Shown here: positions 44,350 through 53,588 of the stretch, piece after piece
How positions within the stretch are numbered: the first letter of the stretch is position 1
Layout of the letters: each line of letters starts with the position of its first letter
Assembly: GCA_032250805.1 (NCBI GenBank)
Contig: JAVVEM010000010.1
Location: forward strand, 1-64,000
Direction: 5' to 3'
DNA from: B18-G4 sp032250805
Lineage (GTDB): Bacteria; Bacteroidota; Bacteroidia; Bacteroidales; B18-G4
Length of the DNA stretch: 64,000 bases
The notes under the pieces: generated by a model
What the model was told of the DNA's origin: nothing
Database searches by the model: none
What the model saw: only the letters and a program-made list of their open reading frames with translations
Translations under genes and position numbers: made by a program

Positions 44350-46314
44350 ATGTTTAAAAGAATTTCAGGATTTATTGCAATCATACTGTTTGCAATCAGT
44401 GTCCAGGCCAATCCCATTCATGATCTGATAAAACAATCGGGTGACGCTGCCGACTATCCGGGTGCCGGAAAGCTCATCATTTTCGACAGCATCTTTTCTG
44501 ATGTGCAGGAAACCGGTCTTACATATGTATATACACATCGTTTGTACAAGGTTCTTACCCCCGAAGGGGCCCTGGATCTAAACACCATTATCTATGGCTA
44601 TGATCCTTTGTCGGCTTATGTTGAGATCCGCAAAGTTCTTATCCACAGAAACAATGGTGATGTTGAGGAATTGGATACCAGCAATGTTATGGACTACCCG
44701 GCACCTGCCCGGGCCATATACTGGGGGGCCAGCGAAAAAATGATCGAAGTGGGAAGACTGGAGCCCGGAGATGCCGTTGAGGTATTTCTCTTCAGAAAAG
44801 GCTTTACTTATGCCTTGCTTACCGATAACGGTGATGACGATAAATATATCCCTCCCATGCGCGGTCATTTTTACGATATCATTGAATTCTGGAGCCGTGA
44901 CCCTATCATGGAAAAGGTTTATCAAACACTGGTGCCAGCCGATAAATTGGTTCAATACGAAGTATATAATGGCGAAGTCCGTTCCTCACTCTGGAAAAAG
45001 GGCGACAAGATGTTATACACCTTTGCAAAGAAGGATATTAAGCCTATGCAATATGAGCCCGGCATGGTGGCCTTTTCTGATGTGGCTACAAAACTGCTCA
45101 TCAGCTCAAGCCCCGACTGGTATGCCAAATCACTCTGGTTCTATAATGTTAATGAAGATTATGGCAGTTTTGATGTTGGTCCTGAGGTAAAAGCAAAAGT
45201 AGATGAGATATTGAAAGGCAACGCAAAAACCGAAATGGATTCTATTTCGCTGCTCACCCACTGGGTAGCTGATGAGATCCGTTATTCGGGTATTTCCATG
45301 GGGCCGGGCGAAGGTTATACTTTACATAAGGGCGATATGACCTTTTTGGATCGCTGTGGTGTATGTAAGGATAAGGCCGGTATGCTGGTAACGATGTTGC
45401 GGGCGGCGGGTTTTGAGTCCTACCCAGCCATGACCATGGCAGGTTCGCGCATCGACTACATTCCGGCCGACCAGTTCAATCACAGTGTTACGGTTGTTAA
45501 GCTACGCAACGGAGAATATGAGTTGCTTGATCCTACCTGGGTGCCTTTCCTCAGAGAATTATGGTCGAGTGCCGAACAGCAACAAAATTATTTGCTTGGT
45601 GTTCCGGAAGGCGCCGACCTGGGCATTACCCCGCTTTCTCCACCCGAAAATCATTATTTTAGATTAACAGGCAGCTCAAGCATTCAAAAAGACGGTAGTT
45701 TGGAAGGCATGTTTGTTCTGGAAGCCGAAGGACAATCGGATGGAGCCATCAGGGGCATGTTTACACGCGCATTCAAGCATAGCTGGGATCAAAACCTCGA
45801 ACGTGAGCTCAAGCAGAAATATCCCCTTATGGAGATCACAAGCCTTGAATATGACGATCCTTATAATTACCTGGCCGGTCCGGTTAAAATAAAGATCAGT
45901 TATACGATAAAAGATTTTGCCATCATAACTGATGATGAGATCATCTTCACCCCGCTAATTGTTTCGGGCATTTTTAGCCGGGCCATGTCGCACATGTATT
46001 TTAATACCGACATGAAAGAACGTGATTATCCATTCCGCGACCGTTGCTCGAGGCTCGTAGAGCTAAAAGAAAACATAAAACTGCCCGGAAGTTTCACCAA
46101 AGTGTATTTTCCCGAAGCCGACGCCTTCGATGCTGAACCTGCTTCCTTTGAAGGAGGTTATGAACTTTCGAAATCCGGCAACGGGATCAGGGTAGATGAA
46201 ACCATAAACCTGAAGAAAAGGATCTACGAAAAAGACGATTGGGATGCTTTTAGCAGGGCCGTATCAGCTCAGCAAAAATTCGCCAGGCAACCGGTCATCC
46301 TTAAATTCAATTAA
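44350..46314 (+). CDS. DUF3857/transglutaminase-like protein, catalytic residues present
   Basis: A 654-residue exported protein (signal peptide ending near VQANP). The N-terminal half is a DUF3857 beta domain; the middle is a transglutaminase-like domain with C339 in RCGVCKDKAGML, H378 in NHSVTVV and D394 in LLDPTWVPF, a complete Cys-His-Asp triad. The C-terminal part is DUF3858-like. Such proteins are common in Bacteroidota and of unknown substrate. The next gene encodes a paralogous architecture that has lost the triad. Confidence 0.85.
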   Translation: MFKRISGFIAIILFAISVQANPIHDLIKQSGDAADYPGAGKLIIFDSIFSDVQETGLTYVYTHRLYKVLTPEGALDLNTIIYGYDPLSAYVEIRKVLIHRNNGDVEELDTSNVMDYPAPARAIYWGASEKMIEVGRLEPGDAVEVFLFRKGFTYALLTDNGDDDKYIPPMRGHFYDIIEFWSRDPIMEKVYQTLVPADKLVQYEVYNGEVRSSLWKKGDKMLYTFAKKDIKPMQYEPGMVAFSDVATKLLISSSPDWYAKSLWFYNVNEDYGSFDVGPEVKAKVDEILKGNAKTEMDSISLLTHWVADEIRYSGISMGPGEGYTLHKGDMTFLDRCGVCKDKAGMLVTMLRAAGFESYPAMTMAGSRIDYIPADQFNHSVTVVKLRNGEYELLDPTWVPFLRELWSSAEQQQNYLLGVPEGADLGITPLSPPENHYFRLTGSSSIQKDGSLEGMFVLEAEGQSDGAIRGMFTRAFKHSWDQNLERELKQKYPLMEITSLEYDDPYNYLAGPVKIKISYTIKDFAIITDDEIIFTPLIVSGIFSRAMSHMYFNTDMKERDYPFRDRCSRLVELKENIKLPGSFTKVYFPEADAFDAEPASFEGGYELSKSGNGIRVDETINLKKRIYEKDDWDAFSRAVSAQQKFARQPVILKFN

Positions 46315-46333
46315 TCTTATAATCCATCAAACA

Positions 46334-48139
46334 ATGAAATCACTAACCATATATCTAAGTTTTTTCCTGAGCTTTTTCATCATCCACAATGCCCTGTCGC
46401 AGGAAGCAGGAGATGCCGTTTATAATACCCTTATACAGGAATATACGCTAAATGATGATGGAAGCACTGATTACCATGAATATAAGGAAATAAAACTGCT
46501 CAGTCATATGAGTTTTCACCGTCTTTATGGCGAAACCTTTGTTATTTACGATCCGCAGTATCAGGAGTTAAAAATTAACGAAGCCTATACCATCATGGCC
46601 GACGGTAAAAAGGTTGTCGTCCCCGACAATGCTTTTAACGAAGTATTGCCCAGGGATGCAGCCCAGGCTGCGCCACACAATCACCTCAGGGAAATGGTGA
46701 TCACACATACCGGTCTTGAAGTTGGGGCCACCATTTACCTCGACTACAACCTGAAGAGCAAGCCCGGATATATGCAAACCTTTATGGGTGAAGAGGTGAT
46801 CCGCGAAATCATTCCCACCAAAGAAAAACAGGTGATCATTCATATACCCGTCGACATGGAGTTGCATTACAAGGTGCTCAATATCCGTACTGCGCCCGGG
46901 ATCACAGAAGGGAAAGACACAAAAACATTTACTTTCAGTTTTAAGGAAATGGCAGAAAGTACCGGCGAATGGGGCACAGATGCCAGCTTGCTGCCGAGAT
47001 TATTTTTCAGTACTGCCAAAGACCTTGAGCGCGCTTACTTTCCGTTTGTCGCTCAAAAAGCCTTTACTTACCAGGCCAGCTCTGCGATGCAGAATGCTGT
47101 TAACAAACTCAAAGAAGAAACCAAAGGTGAACTTGACCTGGCCCTGGCCATTCAAAAAATGGTGGTTAACGAAGTGGGATCATGGAACCTTTCGCTTCGT
47201 CACACTGCTTTTAAATGCCGTACACCCCGTGAGGTGTGGGAGTCGAATGCAGGCACGCATCTGGAGAAAACTGTACTCATGGCAACACTTTTGCAAGAGG
47301 CCGGTCTCAGTGCTGTTCCTGTTGCCATTATCCCTGAAAAATATTACGACAGGAATGTAGGGAGCCTATACATGATGAAAGATTTTGCCGTTCAGGTGAA
47401 GTCCGATGGTGAATTTTTTTATCTTTCGGCAACACATTTACATAACCAGGACCTTGCCTATGGTCTGGCAAACAAAAAAATGCTTATCCTCGACGGAGCC
47501 ATTGAGAGCCTTCGCACAATTGATCCGGTAAATCAGCGGTCGGAGATCATCTGTGAAGCAAAAATGGTGAATCACGACAATGAAAAGATCAGTGGTGAAA
47601 TGAATGTGAAGCTTACGGGCTCTGCCAATCCATACTTTCGCCTTTCACAGGACACTTCATACGCAAAGAAGTTAGTTCCGGGAGTGACTGATGTTAGCCT
47701 CAGCAAACTTAGTCCCAACGAAAGTGCTTTCACCCTTGAACTCGAGAAGAGTGGTATTTTCAAGGAATATAATGATTATATATTCCTTCAGTTGTTTGAG
47801 TCGGGCCAGGGAATTGCTTCGTGGGGATTTACATATATTGAAACCGGCAGGCAGGCACCAATCAAACTCAGGGAGCTTATCACAGAAATATACCGCTACA
47901 CCATTGAATTGCCAGAGGGCTATCAATTGGTCAGCCCTCCAATATCTGTAGATATCGATAACCCGGTAGGGAGTGTAAAGATCAATCTCAGGCAGGAAGG
48001 CAATCTGATTTATGCTTCACGCGAGATCCACCTTAAACAGGATGTGATAAATTATAGTGAGTTCGGCCTTTTTACACAGATATGGGAAGCCTGGATGAAC
48101 CCGGTGTCAAAAGAAATTGTATTTACAAAGGCCGATTAG
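46334..48139 (+). CDS. DUF3857/transglutaminase-like protein, catalytic Cys and His lost
   Basis: About 601 residues from the ATG at 46334, where a signal peptide (MKSLTIYLSFFLSFFIIHNALSQ) begins; an upstream in-frame ATG overlaps the previous gene. The same domain order as its neighbour is seen, but the Cys position reads SNAGTHLEKTVLM with no Cys, and the His and Asp motifs are not conserved (FAVQVKSDGEFFYLSAT). It is likely a non-catalytic partner. It lies 19 bp behind the active-looking paralogue. Confidence 0.8.
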   Translation: MKSLTIYLSFFLSFFIIHNALSQEAGDAVYNTLIQEYTLNDDGSTDYHEYKEIKLLSHMSFHRLYGETFVIYDPQYQELKINEAYTIMADGKKVVVPDNAFNEVLPRDAAQAAPHNHLREMVITHTGLEVGATIYLDYNLKSKPGYMQTFMGEEVIREIIPTKEKQVIIHIPVDMELHYKVLNIRTAPGITEGKDTKTFTFSFKEMAESTGEWGTDASLLPRLFFSTAKDLERAYFPFVAQKAFTYQASSAMQNAVNKLKEETKGELDLALAIQKMVVNEVGSWNLSLRHTAFKCRTPREVWESNAGTHLEKTVLMATLLQEAGLSAVPVAIIPEKYYDRNVGSLYMMKDFAVQVKSDGEFFYLSATHLHNQDLAYGLANKKMLILDGAIESLRTIDPVNQRSEIICEAKMVNHDNEKISGEMNVKLTGSANPYFRLSQDTSYAKKLVPGVTDVSLSKLSPNESAFTLELEKSGIFKEYNDYIFLQLFESGQGIASWGFTYIETGRQAPIKLRELITEIYRYTIELPEGYQLVSPPISVDIDNPVGSVKINLRQEGNLIYASREIHLKQDVINYSEFGLFTQIWEAWMNPVSKEIVFTKAD

Positions 48140-48153
48140 CAGCCGGTTTGCAA

Positions 48154-49086
48154 CTAAATGCCCGAAGTGTTCAGGTTACCAAGGCTGACGGTGATCCTTT
48201 GCTTACTTTCTTTTTTATTATCGGCATAGGCATACAGGGTAACCTGCAGGTGCAGGTTAAAAATATTCATGAGCATTTCTTTGGATTGTATTTGTCCAAC
48301 CCGGAGTATATCTGAGTTTATAATTCCTGTATACCGCGAAAGACGGGTGTTAATAATATCATTTTCGCCCGTTCTGATATGTTTCTTATCATAATCGGTG
48401 AATTCATAGATATTGGCAATATCATGAATGGTATATGTTTGAAGATTTTCGATCCCGTCAATGTTCGTAAGGAACCAATCATAGGTACGTTGGTCAAGCA
48501 GGCAACGGTTCAGGCTGTCTTTTTCAAGAATACGTGCATTGTTGATAATGGCGCTGCCATAATAATTGTTCTCAAAATGAAATACGGTATCGTAGGTAAC
48601 AGCATAGCGCAGGGAAAGACTGCCAATGATATTCCTGAGCTTGGGAAAGTGGTGATATGCGTTGAAGGCCCTCACCATCATTTCAAAGTTTATGGCAAAG
48701 AAAAGTGAATGCAAAGGGGTTTCGAAGATCAGGAAGCCGCCATCGCCGGTGCTGATGAACGATTTTTCGATCTTTTCCTTGTTATAATGCTGGAATACAA
48801 ACTGGTTATTTTCGAGGCACAGCCGGATCGCTTTATCGAACAATATTTTGAACAAGGCCGGGATCAGGGTTTGTTCCAGGTGTTTATATAAACCATAGCG
48901 GTATATACCGATACCCAGAACCGACACTCTTTTAAATTCCTTAAGGTTTACATAACGTTCCAGTTCGTGATAAAGGTCGTCACTCTGCGGGATCTTGTTC
49001 ACCTTATCATAAATAGACTCTGTATCTACTTTTCTCAGCAATTCCAGGATCTGGTCATGCTGCATTCGTTTGATCCGTTTCTTCAT
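48154..49086 (-). CDS. Class III nucleotidyl-cyclase-fold protein, probably non-catalytic
   Basis: A 310-residue cytosolic protein that I do not find in a named family. Its centre resembles a class III adenylate/guanylate cyclase domain: ISTGDGGFLIFETP (D115 as second metal Asp) and LRYAVTYDTV...YYGSAIINNARILEKD (N183 and R185 in the positions of the cyclase Asn/Arg). The first metal Asp is replaced in SVLGIGIYRYG (G60 at the aligned site), so catalysis is doubtful. A helical N-terminus and a C-terminal region of unknown fold flank it. Confidence 0.6.
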   Translation of the reverse strand: MKKRIKRMQHDQILELLRKVDTESIYDKVNKIPQSDDLYHELERYVNLKEFKRVSVLGIGIYRYGLYKHLEQTLIPALFKILFDKAIRLCLENNQFVFQHYNKEKIEKSFISTGDGGFLIFETPLHSLFFAINFEMMVRAFNAYHHFPKLRNIIGSLSLRYAVTYDTVFHFENNYYGSAIINNARILEKDSLNRCLLDQRTYDWFLTNIDGIENLQTYTIHDIANIYEFTDYDKKHIRTGENDIINTRLSRYTGIINSDILRVGQIQSKEMLMNIFNLHLQVTLYAYADNKKESKQRITVSLGNLNTSGI

Positions 49087-49175
49087 TTTACAGAAAATTT
49101 AAATCAAAGTTAATGAACCTGCAGTATAAAATGAAAGAAATCCTGCAATCAGATGATTATTTATCATTGCCTGCT

Positions 49176-49183
49176 TATCTTTG
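49176..49183 (+). promoter_or_regulatory. -7 box of thpR, 7 nt before its start codon
   Basis: TATCTTTG is a perfect TAnnTTTG match. The ATG at 49191 begins 8 nt after the box, so transcription probably starts at or next to it, giving a leaderless mRNA. This argues against the longer frame from 49113. Confidence 0.55.
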
Positions 49184-49190
49184 TTATCTG

Positions 49191-49748
49191 ATGAAACGCT
49201 TATTTGCAGCCATTAAGATACATCCCGGCGAGGCCTTTCTTGGGCGCTATTTTTCGTTGAAGAACAAGCTTAAAAACGAAAAGATAAAGTGGGTTGACCC
49301 AGAAAACATTCACATTACGCTTAGGTTTATAGGCGAAACTCCGGAGCATCACATCCCTGCAATAGTCGTTGCCTTAAGGCAGGCGGCCCATGTATTTTCG
49401 GCTTATGAGCTAAGCCTTTCCGACACCGGAATATTCGGCAGTTCATATAAGCCCAGGGTGATCTGGTTCGGTCTGCACGACAAAGGTGAAACAGCTGATC
49501 TGGCAGAAAAGATTTTATCTGAACTGGAAAATACCGGTTTTGAGCGCGACAGGCAGAATTTCGTACCCCACCTTACGGTTGGCAGGATCAAACATCTTGA
49601 GAACAAAAAATACTTTCAAGAGGTGATCGATAAGTACAGGGAAAGCTTTTTACAAAAAGAAGAGGTGACGGAGTTTCACCTCTTCGAGAGCATTCTCCGT
49701 TCACAAGGCCCGGAGTATCATATTATTGAGAGTTTTAAACTTATTTGA
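49191..49748 (+). CDS. thpR: RNA 2',3'-cyclic phosphodiesterase (2H family)
   Basis: 185 residues from the ATG at 49191. Two HxT motifs, H41-I-T-L and H127-L-T-V, form the 2H phosphoesterase active site. The N-terminus MKRLFAAIKI and PENIHITLRFIGET are characteristic of ThpR/LigT, which opens 2',3'-cyclic phosphates on RNA. An earlier in-frame start at 49113 would precede the promoter box and extends with a non-homologous leader. Confidence 0.92.
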   Translation: MKRLFAAIKIHPGEAFLGRYFSLKNKLKNEKIKWVDPENIHITLRFIGETPEHHIPAIVVALRQAAHVFSAYELSLSDTGIFGSSYKPRVIWFGLHDKGETADLAEKILSELENTGFERDRQNFVPHLTVGRIKHLENKKYFQEVIDKYRESFLQKEEVTEFHLFESILRSQGPEYHIIESFKLI

Positions 49749-49761
49749 GTGGAGGGTAATT

Positions 49762-50097
49762 CTATTTATCTTTTTTGCCGTGGTATTTTTCCACAAAGTA
49801 GCTTATTACAAGCGCAAGGCCTCCAAACAAAAAGATCATTGAAAAATAGGATACTTCTTCCTCAAGGCAGGTTGTTGCTTCGATAATGTTTCCCAGCAGA
49901 ATACCAATCGCAACACCAATCAGCAGCAGCCCGTAGCGGATACCGGCCATTCCCGGCCTGGTTTCATGGAAAATTGAAGGGTCGGCGCCCTTTTCAAGCA
50001 ATGTCATTCTTTCTTTTTTTCTTACGCCCAGGTATACGATGCCATAGATAAATCCGAAAATCACTATAAGGACGAGAACAGGAGTTAATTCAATCAT
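49762..50097 (-). CDS. DUF6249 family membrane protein
   Basis: A 111-residue protein with three hydrophobic segments (about 5-24, 52-70, 83-101). The pattern (VRKKERMTLLEKGADPSIF, then GIRYGLLLIGVAIGILLG) matches the small membrane proteins called DUF6249. In Bacteroidota these are frequently encoded beside ECF sigma factors, but none is present here. Function unknown. Confidence 0.75.
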   Translation of the reverse strand: MIELTPVLVLIVIFGFIYGIVYLGVRKKERMTLLEKGADPSIFHETRPGMAGIRYGLLLIGVAIGILLGNIIEATTCLEEEVSYFSMIFLFGGLALVISYFVEKYHGKKDK

Positions 50098-50237
50098 GGT
50101 ATTAAAATTTTAGTGGTTTATAATCTGTTTTTGTTCCTTTGACGCAAGGATGTTGAAGTGGTTACAATTAAAGGTGATTAAAATTAGCCCGCGTTCATGG
50201 AATGGCCTAAAGCAGTGTAATATGGAGTGAAAAACAT

Positions 50238-50245
50238 TATCTTTG
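50238..50245 (+). promoter_or_regulatory. -7 box of the GNAT gene, 4 nt before its start codon
   Basis: TATCTTTG is a perfect TAnnTTTG match and ends 4 nt before the ATG at 50250. With initiation about 5-7 nt after the box the transcript would begin at the ATG and lack a leader. Confidence 0.55.
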
Positions 50246-50249
50246 CAAT

Positions 50250-50687
50250 ATGATTGAGATCATTTCATTCAGAATTTCCGACAGGCCGGACCTGGCCGCA
50301 ATGTCGAAACAGATCAGGCAAAGTGTTTTCGTTGAAGAGCAACATGTTGAGCCTGCCCTTGAATATGATGAATATGAAGAAGAATCGACACATTACCTGC
50401 TAACTTATGATGGTATTCCGGTAGCCACTGCCCGCTGGCGTGAAACCGGTAAAGGTATAAAGCTGGAGCGTTTTGCCACACGGCTTTCGCATCGCAACAG
50501 GGGGCTTGGGGCGCACCTGCTCATGAAGGTTCTGGAGGATGTTATTCCACTCAGGAAAAGGATCTATCTGAATGCCCAGTTAAAGGCTATTCCGTTTTAT
50601 CAGCGCGAAGGCTTTGTTAAGATCGGAGATCAATTCACCGAAGCGGGTATTGAGCATTACGAGATGGAACGAATGAACAAGGAATAA
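50250..50687 (+). CDS. GNAT family N-acetyltransferase
   Basis: A 145-residue acetyl-CoA-dependent acetyltransferase. IRQSVFVEEQHVEPALEYDEYEEESTHYLL resembles the ElaA-like branch, and the acetyl-CoA pyrophosphate loop is SHRNRGLGAHLL. AIPFYQREGFVKIGDQFTE and the final HYEMER complete the fold. The substrate is unknown. It appears to be monocistronic with a promoter almost touching the ATG. Confidence 0.9.
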   Translation: MIEIISFRISDRPDLAAMSKQIRQSVFVEEQHVEPALEYDEYEEESTHYLLTYDGIPVATARWRETGKGIKLERFATRLSHRNRGLGAHLLMKVLEDVIPLRKRIYLNAQLKAIPFYQREGFVKIGDQFTEAGIEHYEMERMNKE

Positions 50688-50720
50688 CCTTAACCATTTA
50701 TCCATCCCGATGAACCGTGG

Positions 50721-52181
50721 TTAGTTTTTAATCACTTCTTTGTAGTGTTCATAACGCTCGAGGATCTCTGCAACAAATTTATATGTTTCTTCACCACGGG
50801 CATAACCGTATTTGACCACCGAATCGCGATAGTATTGAGGATTGGATTTATTAAGGATATAGTAATCAACGTTGTTGGTCCAAACATTAGGGTCTTTGCC
50901 ATGTTTTTCTGCCAGCCGGCGGGCATCGAAGATATGCGCTATCCCAACATTATAGGCAGCCAGAACAAAGCGCATGCGCTCATCAGGGTCCTCAATTTCG
51001 GGAGGCAATTGCCGGTCGAGGTAGCGTAAAAACCTGATTCCTGCCCGGATCTGCTCTGCCGGTGAAGAGGCTGTGTCTACGCCATAGGATTCGGCCGTAG
51101 CAGGCATCAGTTGCATAAGCCCGAAGGCACCTACCCATGATCTAACTTCGGGATGAAAGCGCGACTCCTGGTATATCAATGATGCGATCAAACGCCAGTC
51201 AAGATCGTAAGCCATGCTCAACTCACGGATAATATCATCGTATTGCGAAATCTTACCTCCACCGATCGAATGATACTCGCTTTGAGCAATATTTACAGAG
51301 CGCGGATTATTGAAATACTTATTATAAATAAACCTTGAAGCAAGTGTTTTATTATAGTTGAGGATCCAATTATTAATTGCAATTCTCAGGCTGTCATTCC
51401 CCGTCTTTACAGCCCAGGCAACATGTTGCGGAAAGCTTAGGGCTGTATTCACATCAATATTCGAATAATATTTCTGGTTTACTTTGGCAATATGCTCATC
51501 GGCAACTGTAAAGTCGATCTCGCCCTCAGCCACAGCAGTGATCAGTTGTTCAACCTCCCGCTCAGGATCTTTTTCAACATGGATGGAATCGCCAATCTCA
51601 TTGGCAAGAATGGCAAGCCGGTTAGCAAAAACAGTTCCCTCCTGTACATGAACGGTCTTCCCGGCAAGTTCAAGAGGATTCCTGATCATATGCCCTTCAA
51701 TTTCGTCCCAGGTGCGCATTTTTCGCCAGTTATCAGGTTTTCGTTGCACCAAAACCTGCTTGGTCTGGATTTGCGGGATCGTAAAATCAACCTTTTCTTT
51801 TCTGGCACTTGTAACTGTCAGTCCCATCGCCAGCACATCAACTTGTTCGTTGTTGAGCAAATCGAAAGCCCGGTCCATTTCGTTCACTACTACCAGTTTA
51901 AGATTTACGTCAAGGTGATCGGCAAATTGCTTCAGCATCTCAAACTGATAACCCATAGGTTCGCCCCGGTAAATGAAATAATTGGTTGAATTATAATCTG
52001 TTAAAGCTATCAGCGTATCACGGGCCAATACCCTGGCAAGACTGATGTCCATTCCCGACATTTTTTGTGCTTTTAGAATATCAGCCATCTTTTCATCATG
52101 TCCGTCGAGACAGGACGTTAAAGTTGTTACCAACATAATGATCAACAGGGTATTAACAAATATTTTTTTTGATTTAATCAC
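50721..52181 (-). CDS. mltF: MltF-like membrane-bound lytic transglycosylase
   Basis: A 486-residue lipoprotein (lipobox TLTSC, Cys24). An N-terminal solute-binding-protein domain (about 40-300, with YRGEPMGYQFEMLKQFADHLDV and DVLAMGLTVTSARKEKVDFT) is followed by an SLT domain. E339 in IYQESRFHPEVRSWVGAFGLMQLMPATAESYG is the catalytic Glu. This order is that of MltF, which cuts glycan strands to 1,6-anhydromuramic ends. No neighbouring cell-wall gene is present. Confidence 0.92.
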   Translation of the reverse strand: MIKSKKIFVNTLLIIMLVTTLTSCLDGHDEKMADILKAQKMSGMDISLARVLARDTLIALTDYNSTNYFIYRGEPMGYQFEMLKQFADHLDVNLKLVVVNEMDRAFDLLNNEQVDVLAMGLTVTSARKEKVDFTIPQIQTKQVLVQRKPDNWRKMRTWDEIEGHMIRNPLELAGKTVHVQEGTVFANRLAILANEIGDSIHVEKDPEREVEQLITAVAEGEIDFTVADEHIAKVNQKYYSNIDVNTALSFPQHVAWAVKTGNDSLRIAINNWILNYNKTLASRFIYNKYFNNPRSVNIAQSEYHSIGGGKISQYDDIIRELSMAYDLDWRLIASLIYQESRFHPEVRSWVGAFGLMQLMPATAESYGVDTASSPAEQIRAGIRFLRYLDRQLPPEIEDPDERMRFVLAAYNVGIAHIFDARRLAEKHGKDPNVWTNNVDYYILNKSNPQYYRDSVVKYGYARGEETYKFVAEILERYEHYKEVIKN

Positions 52182-52472
52182 AGTTTAGCAGCCAAAATAT
52201 ATTCTAATGTAATAAAAATGTTCACAGATACATATATAACTTATCAACCAACCGGCAGATATTATGCCATTATTAAACCAATTTATCACAAGGATGATCG
52301 TGCGGCCGGAGATAAAATCCAGTTCATCAGAACAGGTATTTAATCCCATTATGCATTGCATATCATTCCTTTAAATAAATCCTGCGTCATATAACCTTCT
52401 GTAAGGGGAAATTGTTCACAGTGCTTATATACTACTGTTCCGGCCGCTGTTAATATTTTGATAAGAATGTTG

Positions 52473-53585
52473 TTAAGCAACTTTTCTGTATCGCCATACT
52501 GCCATTGAATTCAGCAGGATAGCCAGGATCAGTAAGGACACGAACTGCCTGATGATATCGCTGAATACAGAACCTTTAAGGAGCACCATACGCATTAGGT
52601 CGATAAAATAGGCAATCGGATTGGCCTTATTCAACCATTGTGCCCACTCCGGCATACTTTCGACCGGGGTAAACAGGCCACTCATAAGAATAAAAATGAT
52701 CATAAAGAAAAAGGTAAGGAACATAGCCTGTTGCTGGGTATTGGTCAGGGTGGAGATGAGCAGGCCTACGCCCAGGGCCACAAGCAGGTATACTCCCGCC
52801 ATACCGAAAACAAGGCCAAGGTTTCCCAGCATCGGAACATCGAAAACAAGTTTAGCTATCGCCAGTCCGAAGGCCAGTTCGAAAAGTGCGATAATCCAGA
52901 AGGGGATCAATTTACCAATGATGAACTGGTATTTGCGGATGGGGGTAACATTGATCTGTTCTATGGTACCGATCTCTTTTTCTCTCACTATATTTATGGC
53001 CGAAAGAAATGCGCTTATCACGGTTACGAGCAGAACCAGGATCCCGGGCACCATATAGGTAAAATAATTCAGATCGGGATTATACCAGAATGCATTGCTG
53101 ATATGAACAGGATCGGGAGCTTTTTTCAGGCCGAAGCGGTTTACAATCAATTCAACATTATAATCCTTAATGATCGAAAGCGCATAGGCATTCATCAGGC
53201 TGGCAGCGCTTCCGTTAATCGCATTGGTTGTAATTTGCAAGGATCCTCTTTTTTCGGTAAGCAGGCTTTTTTCAAAACCATCAGGGATCTGCAATACCTG
53301 ATGAGCATGATTTCTGATCAGGGCATCTTCACCATCCTTATAATGTGCTGTCAGCCCAACGATAGTATAAAAAGGCGAGCCTTTGAATTTTGCAATTATT
53401 TCACGTGAAGCCTGGCTATTATCCTGATCAGCGACAAAAAGGTCAACATTTTTTATTTCAAATGTTGCCGTAAAGGATAATACCAGCAACTGAAGCAAAG
53501 GAACTACAAAAATGATCGGCAACATGGTCTTGTCCCTGAAAATCTGGATAAATTCCTTTTGCAATATATATCTTATCGTGCGCAT
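52473..53585 (-). CDS. ABC-2 transporter permease, YbhR-like
   Basis: A 370-residue permease with an N-terminal membrane helix, a large extracytoplasmic domain (about 50-170) and five C-terminal membrane helices. INIVREKEIGTIEQINVTPIRKYQFIIGKLIPF is the coupling segment of the ABC-2 type. It is the last gene of the exporter operon, 3 bp after the other permease, in the order ybhG-F-S-R of E. coli. Confidence 0.9.
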   Translation of the reverse strand: MRTIRYILQKEFIQIFRDKTMLPIIFVVPLLQLLVLSFTATFEIKNVDLFVADQDNSQASREIIAKFKGSPFYTIVGLTAHYKDGEDALIRNHAHQVLQIPDGFEKSLLTEKRGSLQITTNAINGSAASLMNAYALSIIKDYNVELIVNRFGLKKAPDPVHISNAFWYNPDLNYFTYMVPGILVLLVTVISAFLSAINIVREKEIGTIEQINVTPIRKYQFIIGKLIPFWIIALFELAFGLAIAKLVFDVPMLGNLGLVFGMAGVYLLVALGVGLLISTLTNTQQQAMFLTFFFMIIFILMSGLFTPVESMPEWAQWLNKANPIAYFIDLMRMVLLKGSVFSDIIRQFVSLLILAILLNSMAVWRYRKVA

Positions 53586-53588
53586 GTT

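Noticed and set aside
52182..52472. 291-bp region between the last permease gene and the MltF-like gene
   Set aside because: Examined for a terminator, small RNA or small gene; nothing convincing was found.
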